Source: Molanna angustata
Lineage: Eukaryota; Arthropoda; Insecta; Trichoptera; Molannidae
NCBI GenBank assembly: GCA_963576475.1
Contig: OY754971.1
Span: 32,501-96,500 of the forward strand
Reading direction: 5' to 3'
Length of the DNA: 64,000 nucleotides
The position numbers were made by a program, and so were the translations under genes. Shown here in pieces: positions 33,781 to 44,862 of this stretch; the stretch's first letter is position 1; every line of letters begins with the position of its first letter. The notes below the pieces were generated by a model. The model saw only the letters and a program-made list of their open reading frames with translations, had not been told where the DNA came from and searched no databases.

Positions 33781-33813
33781 TCAATAATAAAGAAAATCCC
33801 ATATAAAAAAAAA

Positions 33814-33837
33814 CCTAACCTAACCTAACATAACCTA
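33814..33837. repeat. Innermost telomeric repeat remnant
   Basis: About five CCTAA units, one changed to CATAA, follow the poly(A) of copy 5. No further block of this motif appears to the right, so this marks the inner edge of the telomeric domain. Confidence 0.9.
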
Positions 33838-35140
33838 TCATCTACTAAAAGCAAGGCTTTAATATTTTCTCGGAAGCGATTCATCCTCCCCTTATCAATT
33901 AAATTTGAAAATTAACCTCTTAAAATTGTCAACCAACATATTATTATAAGTTTCTCGGCATTATATTTGATCACAAACTTTCCTGGTTACCTCACATTCA
34001 AAAAATTGTGACCAAATGTGAATTAGGTCTCAATATTCTGAGAGCAGTAGCTAGAGTATGGTGGGATGCCCACCCGTCTACTCTTAGAATAATGTTTAAT
34101 GCACTTGTACGTAGTCATTTTGATTATGGATCAATCCTCTTTGACCCATTGCCTAAACACCTGGCTAAAAAACTTGACGTGATTCAATCTGTCATTGAGA
34201 ATTATTTTGGGAGCGATGAAGAGTTCCCCTATCAATGCTCTTCAAGTGGAATGCGTGAAATCTCCACTTATAATAAGACGACAATTTTTATCGGACAAAT
34301 TCATTTTCAAAACTCTTTATTATTCTAATCACCCGATCATAGAAAAGCTTCAACAATTATTAAAAGTAAATGAAAATACTAGATATAAGAACTCAAACTC
34401 AATTCCATTTCTTCTAAAAAGTTTTCAAACCTTTCAACTATCTATTTCCAACATCAATTTAGATAAAGGGTCAACGCTTCATATTTACAATATTCCGCTT
34501 TTGGCTTCTTCTTTCGGTCCGAATGTGATCCTATCTATTGGAATGGACAAGTATTGGAGCAATCGTAGTTTAGCTGAGATTAACTCTAAATTTAAGGAAA
34601 TTATTATGACAAAATTTCCCAGCTCTCTTACAATCTATACAGATGGCTCGAAAATTCCTGACACCTCCTGCGGTGCCTCGGTCTTTATTCCAGCACTCAA
34701 CATTAAATCATCCTACTCCCTCCCTAAAATATTTTCTATTTACTCAGCCGAATGTTTTGCCATTGAGCAGGCTTTGATCCACATTGAATCATATCAAATA
34801 TCTAATGCTGTCATTTTGTCAGACTCTCTTAGTGCACTTCAAAAAAAAATCTTCTAATATTGTTAACCCTCTAGATTATCTTTTATGTTCAATAAAATAC
34901 AAATTGTTTAAACTTAAATCTGATAATTACGACATATCCTTGGCCTGGATTCCTGGCCACCTTGGCATCGAAAGTAATGAAACAGCTGACTTATTAGCAA
35001 AATCAAATTCCTCTTCTGGTATGAATGTATCCCATTTGCAGATCCCAACTTTAGATTACGTTTGTTCCCTCCAAAACCTTAAGATGCGTAGATGGAATGA
35101 TCACCTGTCATTTATGGAAAAGTCGCAGTCACCTACCCCA
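33838..35140 (+). pseudogene. I/LOA-like non-LTR element fragment: RT C terminus and RNase H
   Basis: It begins immediately after the last telomeric repeat with an RT C-terminal segment (SSTKSKALIFSRKRFI, FLGIIFDHKLSW), then a connecting domain (HFDYGSILFDPLP) and RNase H (TIYTDGSK, YSAECFAIEQAL, ILSDSLSAL, WIPGHLGIESNETADLLAK). Frameshifts near 34230 and 34850 and several stops break the frame. The coding match ends near SFMEKSQS at about 35135. It is AT-rich and unlike the TRAS-like RNase H. The missing C-terminal part may be the piece at 44863-45216. Confidence 0.8.
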
Positions 35141-36090
35141 CTCCATAGGGAACGTTATAGAACTAAAGTGTTCTGTTCATCCCCGGAGCGGCTGCTCGTC
35201 GGACGAAACAAGAACTACCACCATGCATATTTCATACCACTGCCACTAAGAGTCCAACCACACTCGTGAAGGCCCGTGAATCATAGCAAGGGTTACCCTC
35301 CCAGCAGCTCCACGAACAACAGACTGCAACAGGGAGCCTCCACCACGCCCGTAGTACTTTCAGTTCTTCGATTTCCACACCAGGCGCAGCGTCAGCTGCA
35401 CCTGTCTCGTCATCACCCCTTAGTACTCATGTTGGCGAATTTCAGGTACACCACCGGACAGTACTTTCAGTGCTTCGATTTCCATCGTCATCGAGGGAGA
35501 TCGCGATCCACTTCCACGCCGGCGACGCTATAGAGCTCATTGGCCCTGTTCACCACCGGACGCAGCCGCAACATCGGACAAACACAAAATATCCACCATC
35601 CATCGGGTTCAACCACTGCCCCCGAGAATCCAACCACACACGTCAGGGCCTCCGATTGGTCTCGAAATCGGCCGCTAAGAACACTCCGTTTCAAGTCGGA
35701 GGGACTTGTACCCCGACCCCTCGGTCCTCGTGTTGGCGTCCGAAGGTTCCGCGGGCTAACACCGGGGGCATCCGACGCAATCATCACCTGTCAGATTTGA
35801 CGTCTAGTTGTCAACACAGGATGTCTGACCCGACGTCTGCGCCGGCGGTGTGCCCGAACCACACAACAACATTCGCCACAGTTGACGAGTCACTGCCGAG
35901 CGAGACTAAAGGCGTTCGTCCTGCTCTTCTCTAAGTACAGAATTGACGAGGGCACAACAGCGTCGGCCGCCCACCCCCGCCTTTACTGCCTAGGCCCTTA
36001 GAGCCGCAACCTAGGCCCGAAATTTCCATCGTCAGTGACTCGTATTCGAACAGGATCGTTCTACGCTGGAATCCAGCCCACGATCCCCTC
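35141..36090. other. GC-rich unidentified block with diverged internal repeats
   Basis: This 950-bp stretch is strikingly GC-rich beside AT-rich neighbours. It has short open frames on both strands, none with a motif I recognise. Two diverged halves are visible: TACTTTCAGTTCTTCGATTT at about 35356 returns as TACTTTCAGTGCTTCGATTT at about 35462, and ATCCAACCACACACGTCAGG at about 35630 resembles GTCCAACCACACTCGTGAAG near 35252. It could be the 5' UTR or ORF1 of a retroelement, for example of the reversed CR1-like element next to it. No product is assigned. Confidence 0.5.
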
Positions 36091-36138
36091 AAATAATAAA
36101 TTTGGATAATTTATATAGCGCCGTTTTTGTGAATATCT
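36091..36138 (-). mobile_element. 3' end of a reversed CR1-like element (outer part)
   Basis: AAATAATAAATTTGGATAATTTATATAGCGCCG followed by TTTTTGTGAATATCT has the form of the 3' end of CR1/L2-like elements: a short microsatellite next to a GGCGCTATATAA-type motif. Joined across the Gypsy insertion it continues into CTCACCTCAAGGGCGCTG at 43928. Inference from pattern memory; no alignment was run. Confidence 0.6.
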
Positions 36139-36828
36139 TTTGGGGGTTTGTTTTAGTATTTTGTGGTATGTAGAGCTTACCAAAGTGCCAGAGTGGTCAC
36201 TTGGTTAGAAGCGATTGCATACCAGCGTGAGCTGATATGCAAGCCTGTAATTGAGGTGGTAAGGTCGGTCAGTTGGACGTGTAGGTATTACCTGTTTGTC
36301 CGCCTTTAGCTACATACAACCCAAATGATATCTCAACCGCTTGGTTCGAACCTGGTGGCGGTCTGTTCGGATAGTCCCGACAGCTGAGCCACAGATTGAT
36401 CGACCAAGCAACTGTGATACCGTATACAATAGATTAAATATTATTACCAAATATTACTCAGGTAGGAATGGTAGACAGATTGAAAGATATAACAGGAAAT
36501 TTAACTTACTCTTTTATTTATCAAGTTGATGATTACAATTGATGTTTACTAATATTACTTGGTACAGAAATGTCGAGTTATTATTTAATGAATATAAATG
36601 TAAATTTGAAACGCGGACGATTTGAACAGCGATGAGCGGTCGGGCAGCGTGATGCCTAGCTTCGAGGTCTGGATGACGGGAATGAATTGGGCGCGCTGTG
36701 CTTCCCCTTAAATAGGAGACGGCTGTGCATACGGCGCAGGGCAAGATGGCGCCTGCCGAAGTACTCAGCGCAGCGAAGCACTGCGCGGCGCAATTGGCGC
36801 AATTGGTGCAATTGGCGCAGTCGCTACA
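36139..36828 (-). repeat. 3' LTR of the Gypsy element
   Basis: In element sense it starts TGTAGCGACTGCG and ends ACAAACCCCCAAA. The minus strand carries CTATTTAAGG near 36708, a likely TATA-type promoter. A purine-rich tract candidate (GAGGAGGGG, about 36862-36872, or AGCGGGGTC right at the border) lies upstream of it in element sense. On the opposite strand it contains GGTTCGAACC at 36343-36352. Confidence 0.92.
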
Positions 36829-37230
36829 GACCCCGCTGGCAGTCGCTTAGACGAAACACGACCCCTCCTCGAAGTTCAGAGTCCTTACATTGCGTTCTGT
36901 GAAAGATAAAAAAAAATTTTTTTTAAAGCATTTGATTTGTTATTTGTATAGGGTTTTCTTTTGAACCGCTATGTACATCTTATGTTATCAATTTCTATAT
37001 GCAAAGTAGTCTTTTCTAATACACAGTAATGTAATTATTTAAATACAGCTTAATCTATACATATATAAAGTTAATCATATTATAAGTATAAATTTGTTTT
37101 AGTACAAGGTAATCTTTTCTAATACACAGTTATGTAATTATTTAAATACAACTTAATCTATACATATATAAAGTTAATCATATTATAAGTATAAATTTGT
37201 TTTAGTACAAGGTATGAAGTTACTTATCTT

Positions 37231-40200
37231 TTAAAAATATCTGACGCTTGTAAATCGTTGTGGGAAGTAGACCTTTCTTCCTGCTCTTGTTGTGGTGTGT
37301 GGTTGCTCCGATACTGGGCTGGATGAAGGAGTGTCGTCCTGTGTGTGCTGGCTGGACATCCTTATGTGTTCCTCAGTGGTATTCGGTTGATGCTCGGTGT
37401 TGTCTTCATAGTGTTCCATTCCTTCATTTATGTTGAATGCTGGTTTTAGGCGATCTAAAGAGACTTTTTTTTCTTTTCCGTTGATTATGATGATGGCTGT
37501 TTTATCGTCTCTGTCTCGTACCAGGTATGGTCCGTCGTAGGGCTTCTGAAGTGGGCGTTTTACGGCGTCGTGTCTGAGAAAGACGTATTTACTGTTTTTA
37601 AGTTGCTTGTGTACAAAAGTCTGTCTTGTACAATGTCTGCTGATTGGTATGGGTCGCATTTTTGACATTATTTCTTGTAGTTTTTGTCCGTACGTGTCTG
37701 GTTCTTCCGGAGTGGTTTCTTCGAAGAAGTCCCCCGGGAGTCTTAACGTAGCTCCATATGTCATTTCTGCGGGTGTGTGATTTGAGCCTTCTTTGGTTAC
37801 GGATCGTAACCCCAGGAGTATCAGCGGTAGTGATGACGTCCATGAGGTATTGTCGGCTGCCATGATGGAGCTTTTTAATGTGCGATGCCACCTCTCTATC
37901 ATTCCGTTGCATTGTGGGTGATAGGCTGTGGTTCGGTGGTGTGTGATCCCCATTTTTCTTGTTAGGCCGTTAAATAAGGCACTTTCAAACTGCCGGCCCT
38001 GGTCGGTGATTATTGATGTTGGGACGCCGAATCTTGCTATCCAGTTGTACATTAAGGCGTCTGCGACTGTTTCGGCGGTTATGTTTTTAAGCGGGATTGC
38101 TTCGGGCCATCTTGTATATCTGTCTATTATGGTGAGCAGGTATGTGTATTCTTTTGAAGGCTGTAGCGGGCCTACTAAATCCAGGTGAATATTCTTGAAT
38201 CTTCCGTCGGTATGCTGATAGTCTTTTAACGGTGTTATCGTATGCCTGTGAATTTTCGCTGCTTGACATTGTATGCATGCGTCTACGACATTTTTCACTG
38301 ATTTGTCGATATTTGGCCATACGTATCTATGCTTTATTATCTTGCTTGTTGCCTTTGCTCCTGTGTGGCTTATCGCGTGTATTGTTTTAATTATGTAGGC
38401 TCTCATGTCGGCCGGTACATATGGGCGTAATGCGTTATTAGTAATGTCGCACCATAACGTTTGTTTGGTGCCGGGTATTATTATTTTTTTTAATTGTAGA
38501 GACGATTTTTCTTGTAGGTATTTTAATTCGTTATCGTTACTTTGTTTTTCTGCCATTTTTTCGTAATTAATGCTGGGTGTTATTTCTATTTCTTCTATCC
38601 GTGATAGCGTGTCTGCGACTGTGTTTTCTTCGCCCTTAATATGCCTCACGTCTGTTGTAAATTGGCTTATGTAATCTAACTGTCTTTCTTGTCGCGGGGA
38701 GTTTAGTTTATTTTTCGAAAATGCGAATATTAATGGTTTGTGATCTGTTGTTATTGAAAATTGTCTTCCTTCTATTTGTGATCGAAAATACTTTACTGCT
38801 TCGTATATAGCGGTCAGTTCCCTGTCGTAGGTGCTATATTTTAGCTGCGCGTCGTTAAATTTTTTTGAAAAAAATGATATTGGTTGCCAGGTGTCTTTTT
38901 TTTTCTGTTGTAGAGCTGCGCCCATGGCGTTGTTCGATGCGTCGACCATGATTGTTATTTCAGCGGATGGGTTAACGTGCACAAGTAGTGCAGCTTGAGC
39001 TAAGTCTTTCTTACATTTCTCGAATGCGTGTAGTAGCTCTTCTGTCCATACTATTTTTCTCTTGTCGCTCTTTGTGTAGCCTTTTAGTTGCTCAAATAAT
39101 GGTTTTTGGGTGTCCGCTGCGTTTGGTAGGAATTTCCTATAGAAATTTAACATTCCCATATATCTTCTTAATCCTTTTGCTTCTTTAGGTGGTTCTAACT
39201 GTGTAATGGCTTTTACTTTTTCTGCGAGAGGTTTACTCCCATTTTTGTTGATTTTGTATCCTAGAAATTTTACTTCCTCTACTCCTAGCTGGCATTTTTC
39301 TTGATTAATAATTAGACCATTCTCAGCGAGTCTCTTGAACAATGTATTCAGATGTTTTTCGTGGTCTTGAAGGTTGTTTGATGCGACCAGGATGTCATCT
39401 ATATATGTGAATACAAATTCTAAATCCCTTGTAATTGTGTGTAGGTAACGTTGGAAGCTCTGAGCGGCGTTTGATAATCCTGGTTGCATTCGCGTAAATT
39501 CGAATAATCCAAATGTGGTTAAAATCGCAGTTTTAGGTATATCTTTTTCTTCCATCTTTACTTGATTATAGGCTCTTGCGAGATCCACTTTGCTGAATAT
39601 GGTTTTTCCATGTAACTTGTGCGAAAAGTCTTGCAGTTGTGGTATTGGGTATTTATCGGGCTTTGTTATGGAATTTAAACGCCTGTAGTCTCCGCACATT
39701 CTGTAACTTCCGTCGGTCTTCTTTACCATATGAAGTGGGCTGGACCAGTTGCTTTTCGACGGTCTGCATATGCCTTGTTCTATCATGTATGCGAATTCTT
39801 TTTTAGCTATTTCGAGTTGTATTGGATTGAGTCTTCTTGCTTTTGTGGTTACTGGAGGACCTTTTGTTTGTATATGGTGAGTTACATCATGTTTTGGCTC
39901 TATTTGTGACATGTGTGCCCTTGTCAGGCACGGGTATTTTCGTATTATTGCTTGAAATTTTGATGTTGCTTGAACCGTAGCGATATTAGTGACGCTCGTT
40001 TTGTAGATACATCCTTTGCTGGTGATGCCCGTTGTTCTATCAATTAAACTTCTTCTTTTTAAGTCGACTAGAATATCGTAGTTCGTTAGGAAGTCTGCTC
40101 CGATGATTGGTTTGGTTACGTCGGCTATAACAAACTTCCATTTGTGGTTTCTGCGTAAACCGAGGTTCAAGTGTATTATTTTGTGGCCATATGTTGGTAT

Positions 40201-40437
40201 TGACGTTCCATTTGCTGCATATATTGGTGTGATGATGTTGTCCGTAGATATTATTGATTTGTCATTTTTATAATACTTTGGTATTATGCTAATTTCGGAG
40301 CCTGTGTCTACGAGATATTGCACGCCACTGGCTATGTCTTGTATGAAGAGACGGTGCTTTATATGCGACGGTGTTGTCTCGCACACCTGCCGCATTATAA
40401 GTTTTCCGGCTGATTGAATGTGCACGGCTGCTGGCAT
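37231..40437 (-). CDS. pol: Gypsy Pol polyprotein (protease-RT-RNase H-integrase)
   Basis: An intact 1068-residue frame. In order: aspartic protease (DTGS at 44-47), reverse transcriptase (VDLARAYNQ near 284-292, YIDD at 345-348), RNase H (D499 in MVDAS, E540, D565 in TTDHKP, D609 in VADTLSR), integrase with HHCC zinc finger (H687, H691, C721, C724) and DDE core (D753, D812 in TDQG, E848), then a GPY/F-type module ([11 protein letters not shown]). The RT segment reads [10 protein letters not shown] where relatives usually have MPFGLxNAAQ. The frame overlaps gag by 43 nt in the -1 phase, so Pol is expected from ribosomal frameshifting, not from its own ATG. No env-like frame follows. Confidence 0.95.
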   Translation of the reverse strand: MPAAVHIQSAGKLIMRQVCETTPSHIKHRLFIQDIASGVQYLVDTGSEISIIPKYYKNDKSIISTDNIITPIYAANGTSIPTYGHKIIHLNLGLRRNHKWKFVIADVTKPIIGADFLTNYDILVDLKRRSLIDRTTGITSKGCIYKTSVTNIATVQATSKFQAIIRKYPCLTRAHMSQIEPKHDVTHHIQTKGPPVTTKARRLNPIQLEIAKKEFAYMIEQGICRPSKSNWSSPLHMVKKTDGSYRMCGDYRRLNSITKPDKYPIPQLQDFSHKLHGKTIFSKVDLARAYNQVKMEEKDIPKTAILTTFGLFEFTRMQPGLSNAAQSFQRYLHTITRDLEFVFTYIDDILVASNNLQDHEKHLNTLFKRLAENGLIINQEKCQLGVEEVKFLGYKINKNGSKPLAEKVKAITQLEPPKEAKGLRRYMGMLNFYRKFLPNAADTQKPLFEQLKGYTKSDKRKIVWTEELLHAFEKCKKDLAQAALLVHVNPSAEITIMVDASNNAMGAALQQKKKDTWQPISFFSKKFNDAQLKYSTYDRELTAIYEAVKYFRSQIEGRQFSITTDHKPLIFAFSKNKLNSPRQERQLDYISQFTTDVRHIKGEENTVADTLSRIEEIEITPSINYEKMAEKQSNDNELKYLQEKSSLQLKKIIIPGTKQTLWCDITNNALRPYVPADMRAYIIKTIHAISHTGAKATSKIIKHRYVWPNIDKSVKNVVDACIQCQAAKIHRHTITPLKDYQHTDGRFKNIHLDLVGPLQPSKEYTYLLTIIDRYTRWPEAIPLKNITAETVADALMYNWIARFGVPTSIITDQGRQFESALFNGLTRKMGITHHRTTAYHPQCNGMIERWHRTLKSSIMAADNTSWTSSLPLILLGLRSVTKEGSNHTPAEMTYGATLRLPGDFFEETTPEEPDTYGQKLQEIMSKMRPIPISRHCTRQTFVHKQLKNSKYVFLRHDAVKRPLQKPYDGPYLVRDRDDKTAIIIINGKEKKVSLDRLKPAFNINEGMEHYEDNTEHQPNTTEEHIRMSSQHTQDDTPSSSPVSEQPHTTTRAGRKVYFPQRFTSVRYF

Positions 40438-41366
40438 TTATGTGCTTCTGTTCCGAATTTTTGGTGATACCTACATACATCTTGTTTTTTCTGTTTGTTT
40501 TCGTTATTATAATTTTGTTGATACGTGTTATATTTACTTTTGAAATTTTGATTTTTATTTGAATGCCGGTAATTGTTGTTATTTCTGTAATCAAAGCGGT
40601 TTCTATTATATGATCGCGATCTCGAACGATCCCTTTGTTGATTTCTAAAGCATGGGCGTGATTGTCTTTGTTGTAATTCCAATCCTTGTATTTTTTCTGT
40701 TAAATTCTGTATTTGATGTTGCATTCCTAGTAAGATATTTATTGTATTTTGTTCGTTATTTGAGCAGGGGTTGCTTGAAGTTGGAGTTGAGTTTACTGCG
40801 AGTACTTCTGTTCTACAGTTAACCTCCATTATCCGGTCCGCGGTGGTGGCGAGTACCAAAACATCATCCGTTGTTATTGCAGATATTATTTCTTGCACCC
40901 TGTGTGGTAGTCTTTCTAGCCACAGCCTTTTGATGAGACTGTTGTTGTTCAATGTTGGTCCGGCTAGGTTCTTCATCTTTCGTAGCAGTTCTGATGGTGA
41001 TTGGTCACCCAATTGAATTCCGTGTAAAAGTTGCGTTAGTCGTTTTTCTTCTGATTCTTGGAGTCGATTTAATAATGTTGATTTTAAGTTCTTGTATTTC
41101 TCTATGCTTGGTGGGTTTTGGATGACATCCGCAACGCATGACATCGTCTCTGCGTCCAAGGCTGCCAGCACATGATGGTACTTTGATTCGTCCTTAGTTA
41201 TGCGTGCGTTGGCAAATTGGGCTTCTATTGTGTAGAACCATAGGTGTATTTTCTGTCTCCACACACTTGGTAGTTTTATATTGGTTGAATATATTTCTGT
41301 TCTGTACTCTTGGTGTCCGTCATCGTTATTGTCTTGTTCTCTGTTTGTTGCTTTGTCCATTGACAT
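40395..41366 (-). CDS. gag: Gypsy Gag protein
   Basis: An intact 323-residue Gag: a capsid-like N-terminal half ([21 protein letters not shown], a typical Gypsy capsid start) and an Arg/Asn/Gln-rich basic segment. It ends in a C-x2-H-x9-H-x-C arrangement ([14 protein letters not shown]), the FG/A-containing finger seen in Mag-like elements in place of a CCHC knuckle. It forms the particle that holds the RNA genome. The stop at 40395 lies inside the start of pol; GAAAAC just before the stop is a possible slip region, but no classical heptamer is obvious. Confidence 0.9.
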   Translation of the reverse strand: MSMDKATNREQDNNDDGHQEYRTEIYSTNIKLPSVWRQKIHLWFYTIEAQFANARITKDESKYHHVLAALDAETMSCVADVIQNPPSIEKYKNLKSTLLNRLQESEEKRLTQLLHGIQLGDQSPSELLRKMKNLAGPTLNNNSLIKRLWLERLPHRVQEIISAITTDDVLVLATTADRIMEVNCRTEVLAVNSTPTSSNPCSNNEQNTINILLGMQHQIQNLTEKIQGLELQQRQSRPCFRNQQRDRSRSRSYNRNRFDYRNNNNYRHSNKNQNFKSKYNTYQQNYNNENKQKKQDVCRYHQKFGTEAHKCQQPCTFNQPENL

Positions 41367-43209
41367 GTTTATTTAGTTAAGTATTTTATGCAAAAATGTT
41401 ATAATTTTAAAATTCTAAGTATTTTTTTTTTAAAAAAAAAAATCGAAAAATTATTTTGAAATATTATTTTTAAATTATTCGATAAGTTTTTATCAATGTC
41501 TTTTTATTTCATTATTCCCTTTTTGTAAATTTTTATTTATTTGTGTTTATTTAAGTATAATATTTTGTAAATATTTTATATTATTTTTATTTATTTATGT
41601 TTATATTTTATTACAACGCTTATTCGCAGCTAGTTATTATTTTTATTCGCTTTCTATTTTATGTTATGACTATTAGTTTATTTTATTTTCAAAATATTAT
41701 TTATACAAAAATTATTTTAAAAATATTTTATAATGTTGGTTTGCGTATGTAGTTTATTTTACATAATTTTAAATAATTGTAATTGTATATAGTTTTTTAT
41801 TCCCGTAAGTATATTTAGAAAATGTTTTATTTTAGTTTTTAATTTATTATATTTTTGCTTTGCGTTGTTAATTTATTCGATAAAGTGAGGTATATTATTA
41901 TTTAATATTTTAGTACTCTTTTAAATTGTTATTTGCTCGGGGTTTCTGTGACCGAGTTCATCGGCTCCTAAGGTCGTTGACTTCGTTTTATTACCTTATC
42001 GCGGTTTCAGCGGGTTTATTCAGGTTCATGCGGCCATTCTTTTGTTTAGAGTTCGTTTACCTTGGTTTTTTTTTGCTTGTAAATAAGTGAAAGTATTTCG
42101 ACCGTTTGACGACGCGATATAATATTTTTAAATATAAAGTATATATTTGTGTTTTGAATTTTTACATAAGAATATGCATTTTACGAATATACCGATTATT
42201 TATCTATATGTTTCTAATTTTCAGTTTTTATGGTAACGGTTTTATTATTATAATTTTTATAAATAATTTTCTAATTTTTACTTATTACATTATTTAGCAA
42301 AAATAAAATATGTTATGAAATTTATTTTTAGTTCTTATGTTTTTTACGTTTTATCAATTTTGAACAAATTTAAAATATTTATAATGACTTTTAGGCTTTT
42401 AGAATGACTTTAGTAATATTATAATTTTTATACCTCTATTCAGCGTTTTGGTTCTCTGGCTTTTTGCTTTAGATTTTTATACCTTCATCCTTGTATGTAT
42501 TTATTTATTTTCTCCTCTTTATTCCCTTGTTATTTTGGTTTTTAGGTAGCTTTTTTTTTTAAATTTGTTTCCTCTGTATTATTTTTGCGTCTCGTCAGTC
42601 ATGAAAAAAAATACAAGGTACATATTAAATATTACATATATATTAAAAACAGTTGTAAATATGTTTAGTTATGTGGGATTTGCGTATGATCGTTTTTAAT
42701 AATTAAATTTTTAAAATAATATATTATCATTGGATAATTTTGCATATATATATTTATATGCCTTAACTTAGTTCTACTTATATGAATGTTTTTTTATATT
42801 GCGTCGATTTTTTTATATTTAAATTACGCTTTTTTACAAACGCGAATGAACGGGGTTTGCGTAATTTGCGGGTTTAAGTTATACACAAATTTTTAAAATA
42901 TATTTTTTTTAAAAGTTACCCGTTCAGATTCGCTTCATCCAGACCTCATTGCTTAATACCTATTTCCCATTAAATCTTTTTATTTCTGTCGTGTTATAAA
43001 AATGTTAAGTATTATATTAATGAACACGTATAATCGTTCTGTTTAATATAGCTACTGATTTTACGTTACACAATACTTGGTTGTCGCGCAATGGCTACCA
43101 GTCAATTACCACAATATAACATATATAAAATTATTAGCACAAAATAAAAGTACCTGAGTTTTTAAACAATTTCGGAATCTTACCAGTTTCTGAAGGTATG
43201 TGTGTGTTC

Positions 43210-43231
43210 TGAGACACGTTCGGTGGTCACC
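43210..43231 (-). promoter_or_regulatory. Primer-binding site candidate of the Gypsy element
   Basis: In element sense, TGGTGACCACCGAACGTG begins 3 nt inside the 5' LTR. TGG at this position is the usual start of a site complementary to a tRNA 3' end. The tRNA was not identified. Confidence 0.7.
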
Positions 43232-43234
43232 AGT

Positions 43235-43923
43235 TTTGGGGGTTGTTTTAGTATTTTGTGGTATGTAGAGCTTACCAAAGTGCCAGAGTGGTCACTTGGT
43301 TAGAAGCGATTGCATACCAGCGTGAGCTGATATGCAAGCCTGTAATTGAGGTGGTAAGGTCGGTCAGTTGGACGTGTAGGTATTACCTGTTTGTCCGCCT
43401 TTAGCTACATACAACCCAAATGATATCTCAACCGCTTGGTTCGAACCTGGTGGCGGTCTGTTCGGATAGTCCCGACAGCTGAGCCACAGATTGATCGACC
43501 AAGCAACTGTGATACCGTATACAATAGATTAAATATTATTACCAAATATTACTCAGGTAGGAATGGTAGACAGATTGAAAGATATAACAGGAAATTTAAC
43601 TTACTCTTTTATTTATCAAGTTGATGATTACAATTGATGTTTACTAATATTACTTGGTACAGAAATGTCGAGTTATTATTTAATGAATATAAATGTAAAT
43701 TTGAAACGCGGACGATTTGAACAGCGATGAGCGGTCGGGCAGCGTGATGCCTAGCTTCGAGGTCTGGATGACGGGAATGAATTGGGCGCGCTGTGCTTCC
43801 CCTTAAATAGGAGACGGCTGTGCATACGGCGCAGGGCAAGATGGCGCCTGCCGAAGTACTCAGCGCAGCGAAGCACTGCGCGGCGCAATTGGCGCAATTG
43901 GTGCAATTGGCGCAGTCGCTACA
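43235..43923 (-). repeat. 5' LTR of the Gypsy element
   Basis: Matches 36139-36828 with one T fewer near the inner end. It carries the promoter in element sense (CTATTTAAGG, minus strand, near 43805). Confidence 0.93.
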
Positions 43924-44860
43924 ATCTCACCTCAAGGGCGCTGAAAATTTGATTACATTGTATCATTTTGGCTCTGGTAAGATTTGCGAAAAAGGTGCGT
44001 TTTGAGTTTTTTTCTGAACGAAGATATATTTTCGGTTTGTCTGAGGGTGTGTGGGAGCTTATTCCATGCATTTGGTCCTGCCACAGCAAATGCACGATCA
44101 CCGAAATTAGTTGTGTGCACCCTGTTTATTTCAACTAATTTCCCAACCATGGATGAAGAAGCAGAACGAAGTGATGATTGTCTGTCATTTATTGAAAGCG
44201 GAATGCACAGTTCGGAGAGGTAAGTAGGAGCCATACCACGAAGTGCTTTAAAGATTATGAGACAGAGATTATATTCAATTCTTTCGGGGACTTTAAGCCA
44301 ATGTAGATTGCGAAGATGGTGAGAGATGTGAGAAAATTTGGAGGCTCCAGTGATGAGCCTTTTTTTTTTTTTTAATTTGTGGTTTTTAGATGGTGAGCAT
44401 TTTCTGGTGTGCAAAAAAAGTAAAGCTGCCAATCGTCCGCATAACAGTGTGCGAGTAGTCCGTGGGAGTCAATGATTGAAAATATGTCTTTTGTGTATAA
44501 GATAAATAGTAACGGACCTAGCACAGAACCCTGGGGAACTCCGAATTTTACAAAAGCGGGAGCTGATTTTGGGTTATTGAATTTGATAGTTTGGTGTTGT
44601 CCTGTGAGATAAGATTGAAACCATTTATATGTGTTTTCTCGCATACCGTAAGTTGTTTTGAGTCTTTCAGTGAGAATAGTGTGATCAATCGTATCAAAAG
44701 CTGCACTCATGTCGAGAAATGCTAATAGAACATGATTTCCGGTTTCAGTAGCTAGAATCGTAAGATAATATTCGAAGAAGTCCAGTCTCAGTTGAATGAT
44801 ATTTTCTATACGCAGATTGAAGTTTGGTAAACATTCCGTTTGTCTCAATGAAGTCATTTA
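43924..44860 (-). pseudogene. CR1-like non-LTR RT fragment, internally deleted
   Basis: The minus strand encodes an RT part (44857-44372) with LDMSAAFDTIDHTIL, KFGVPQGSVLGPLLF and CYADDWQLYF, and a C-terminal part (44340-43953) with NLHWLKVPERIEYNLCLI, FGDRAFAVAGPNAWNKLP and a final KKLKTHLF-type stretch. These are standard for CR1/L2-type ORF2. About 150 residues normally found between them are missing near 44370, where a T-run sits. The 5' end is truncated at about 44860. The 3' UTR was split by the Gypsy insertion and continues at 36138. Confidence 0.82.
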
Positions 44861-44862
44861 GT

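Larger units (their letters stand above)
27985..33813 (+). mobile_element. Decayed TRAS-like element, type C (copy 5), with nested insertions
   Basis: The stretch runs from telomeric repeats at 27984 to poly(A)|CCTAACC at 33813. It is best explained as one old telomeric element. Pieces kept are: a 5' region of about 1 kb (27985-29080, T-rich, no gene, with a diverged 150-bp tandem duplication around 28420-28700 and a repeated GAGGTTTTGT motif at 28120-28250), an ORF2 C-terminal fragment (29084-29381), 3' UTR pieces at about 29945-30025 (CACAAAATGCCG, as in type A), 32247-32339 (55-nt structure) and 33703-33813 (terminal hairpin). Two Jockey/CR1-like copies and a reversed non-LTR fragment fill the gaps. 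Most of ORF1 and ORF2 is gone. Confidence 0.72.
36139..43923 (-). mobile_element. Complete Ty3/Gypsy LTR retrotransposon
   Basis: A 7785-bp element on the minus strand. The 5' LTR (43235-43923) and 3' LTR (36139-36828) are 689 and 690 bp and look identical apart from one T. Internally there is a primer-binding site, a 1.87-kb AT-rich leader (41367-43230), gag (41366-40395), and pol (40437-37231) in the -1 frame. ATCT at 36135-36138 and at 43924-43927 is a candidate 4-bp target duplication. Near-identical LTRs and intact frames indicate a very recent insertion. The gag motif and the lack of env point to a Mag-like lineage of Metaviridae (inference). Between pol and the 3' LTR a 103-bp tandem duplication is visible at 37011-37213. 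Confidence 0.93.

Noticed and set aside
35276..35934. Open frames in the GC-rich block as genes
   Set aside because: High GC lowers stop frequency; frames on both strands, no motif, no start or splice support.
37231..40437. An env-like gene in the Gypsy element
   Set aside because: Only about 400 bp lie between pol and the 3' LTR, filled by a tandem duplication; no frame is present.
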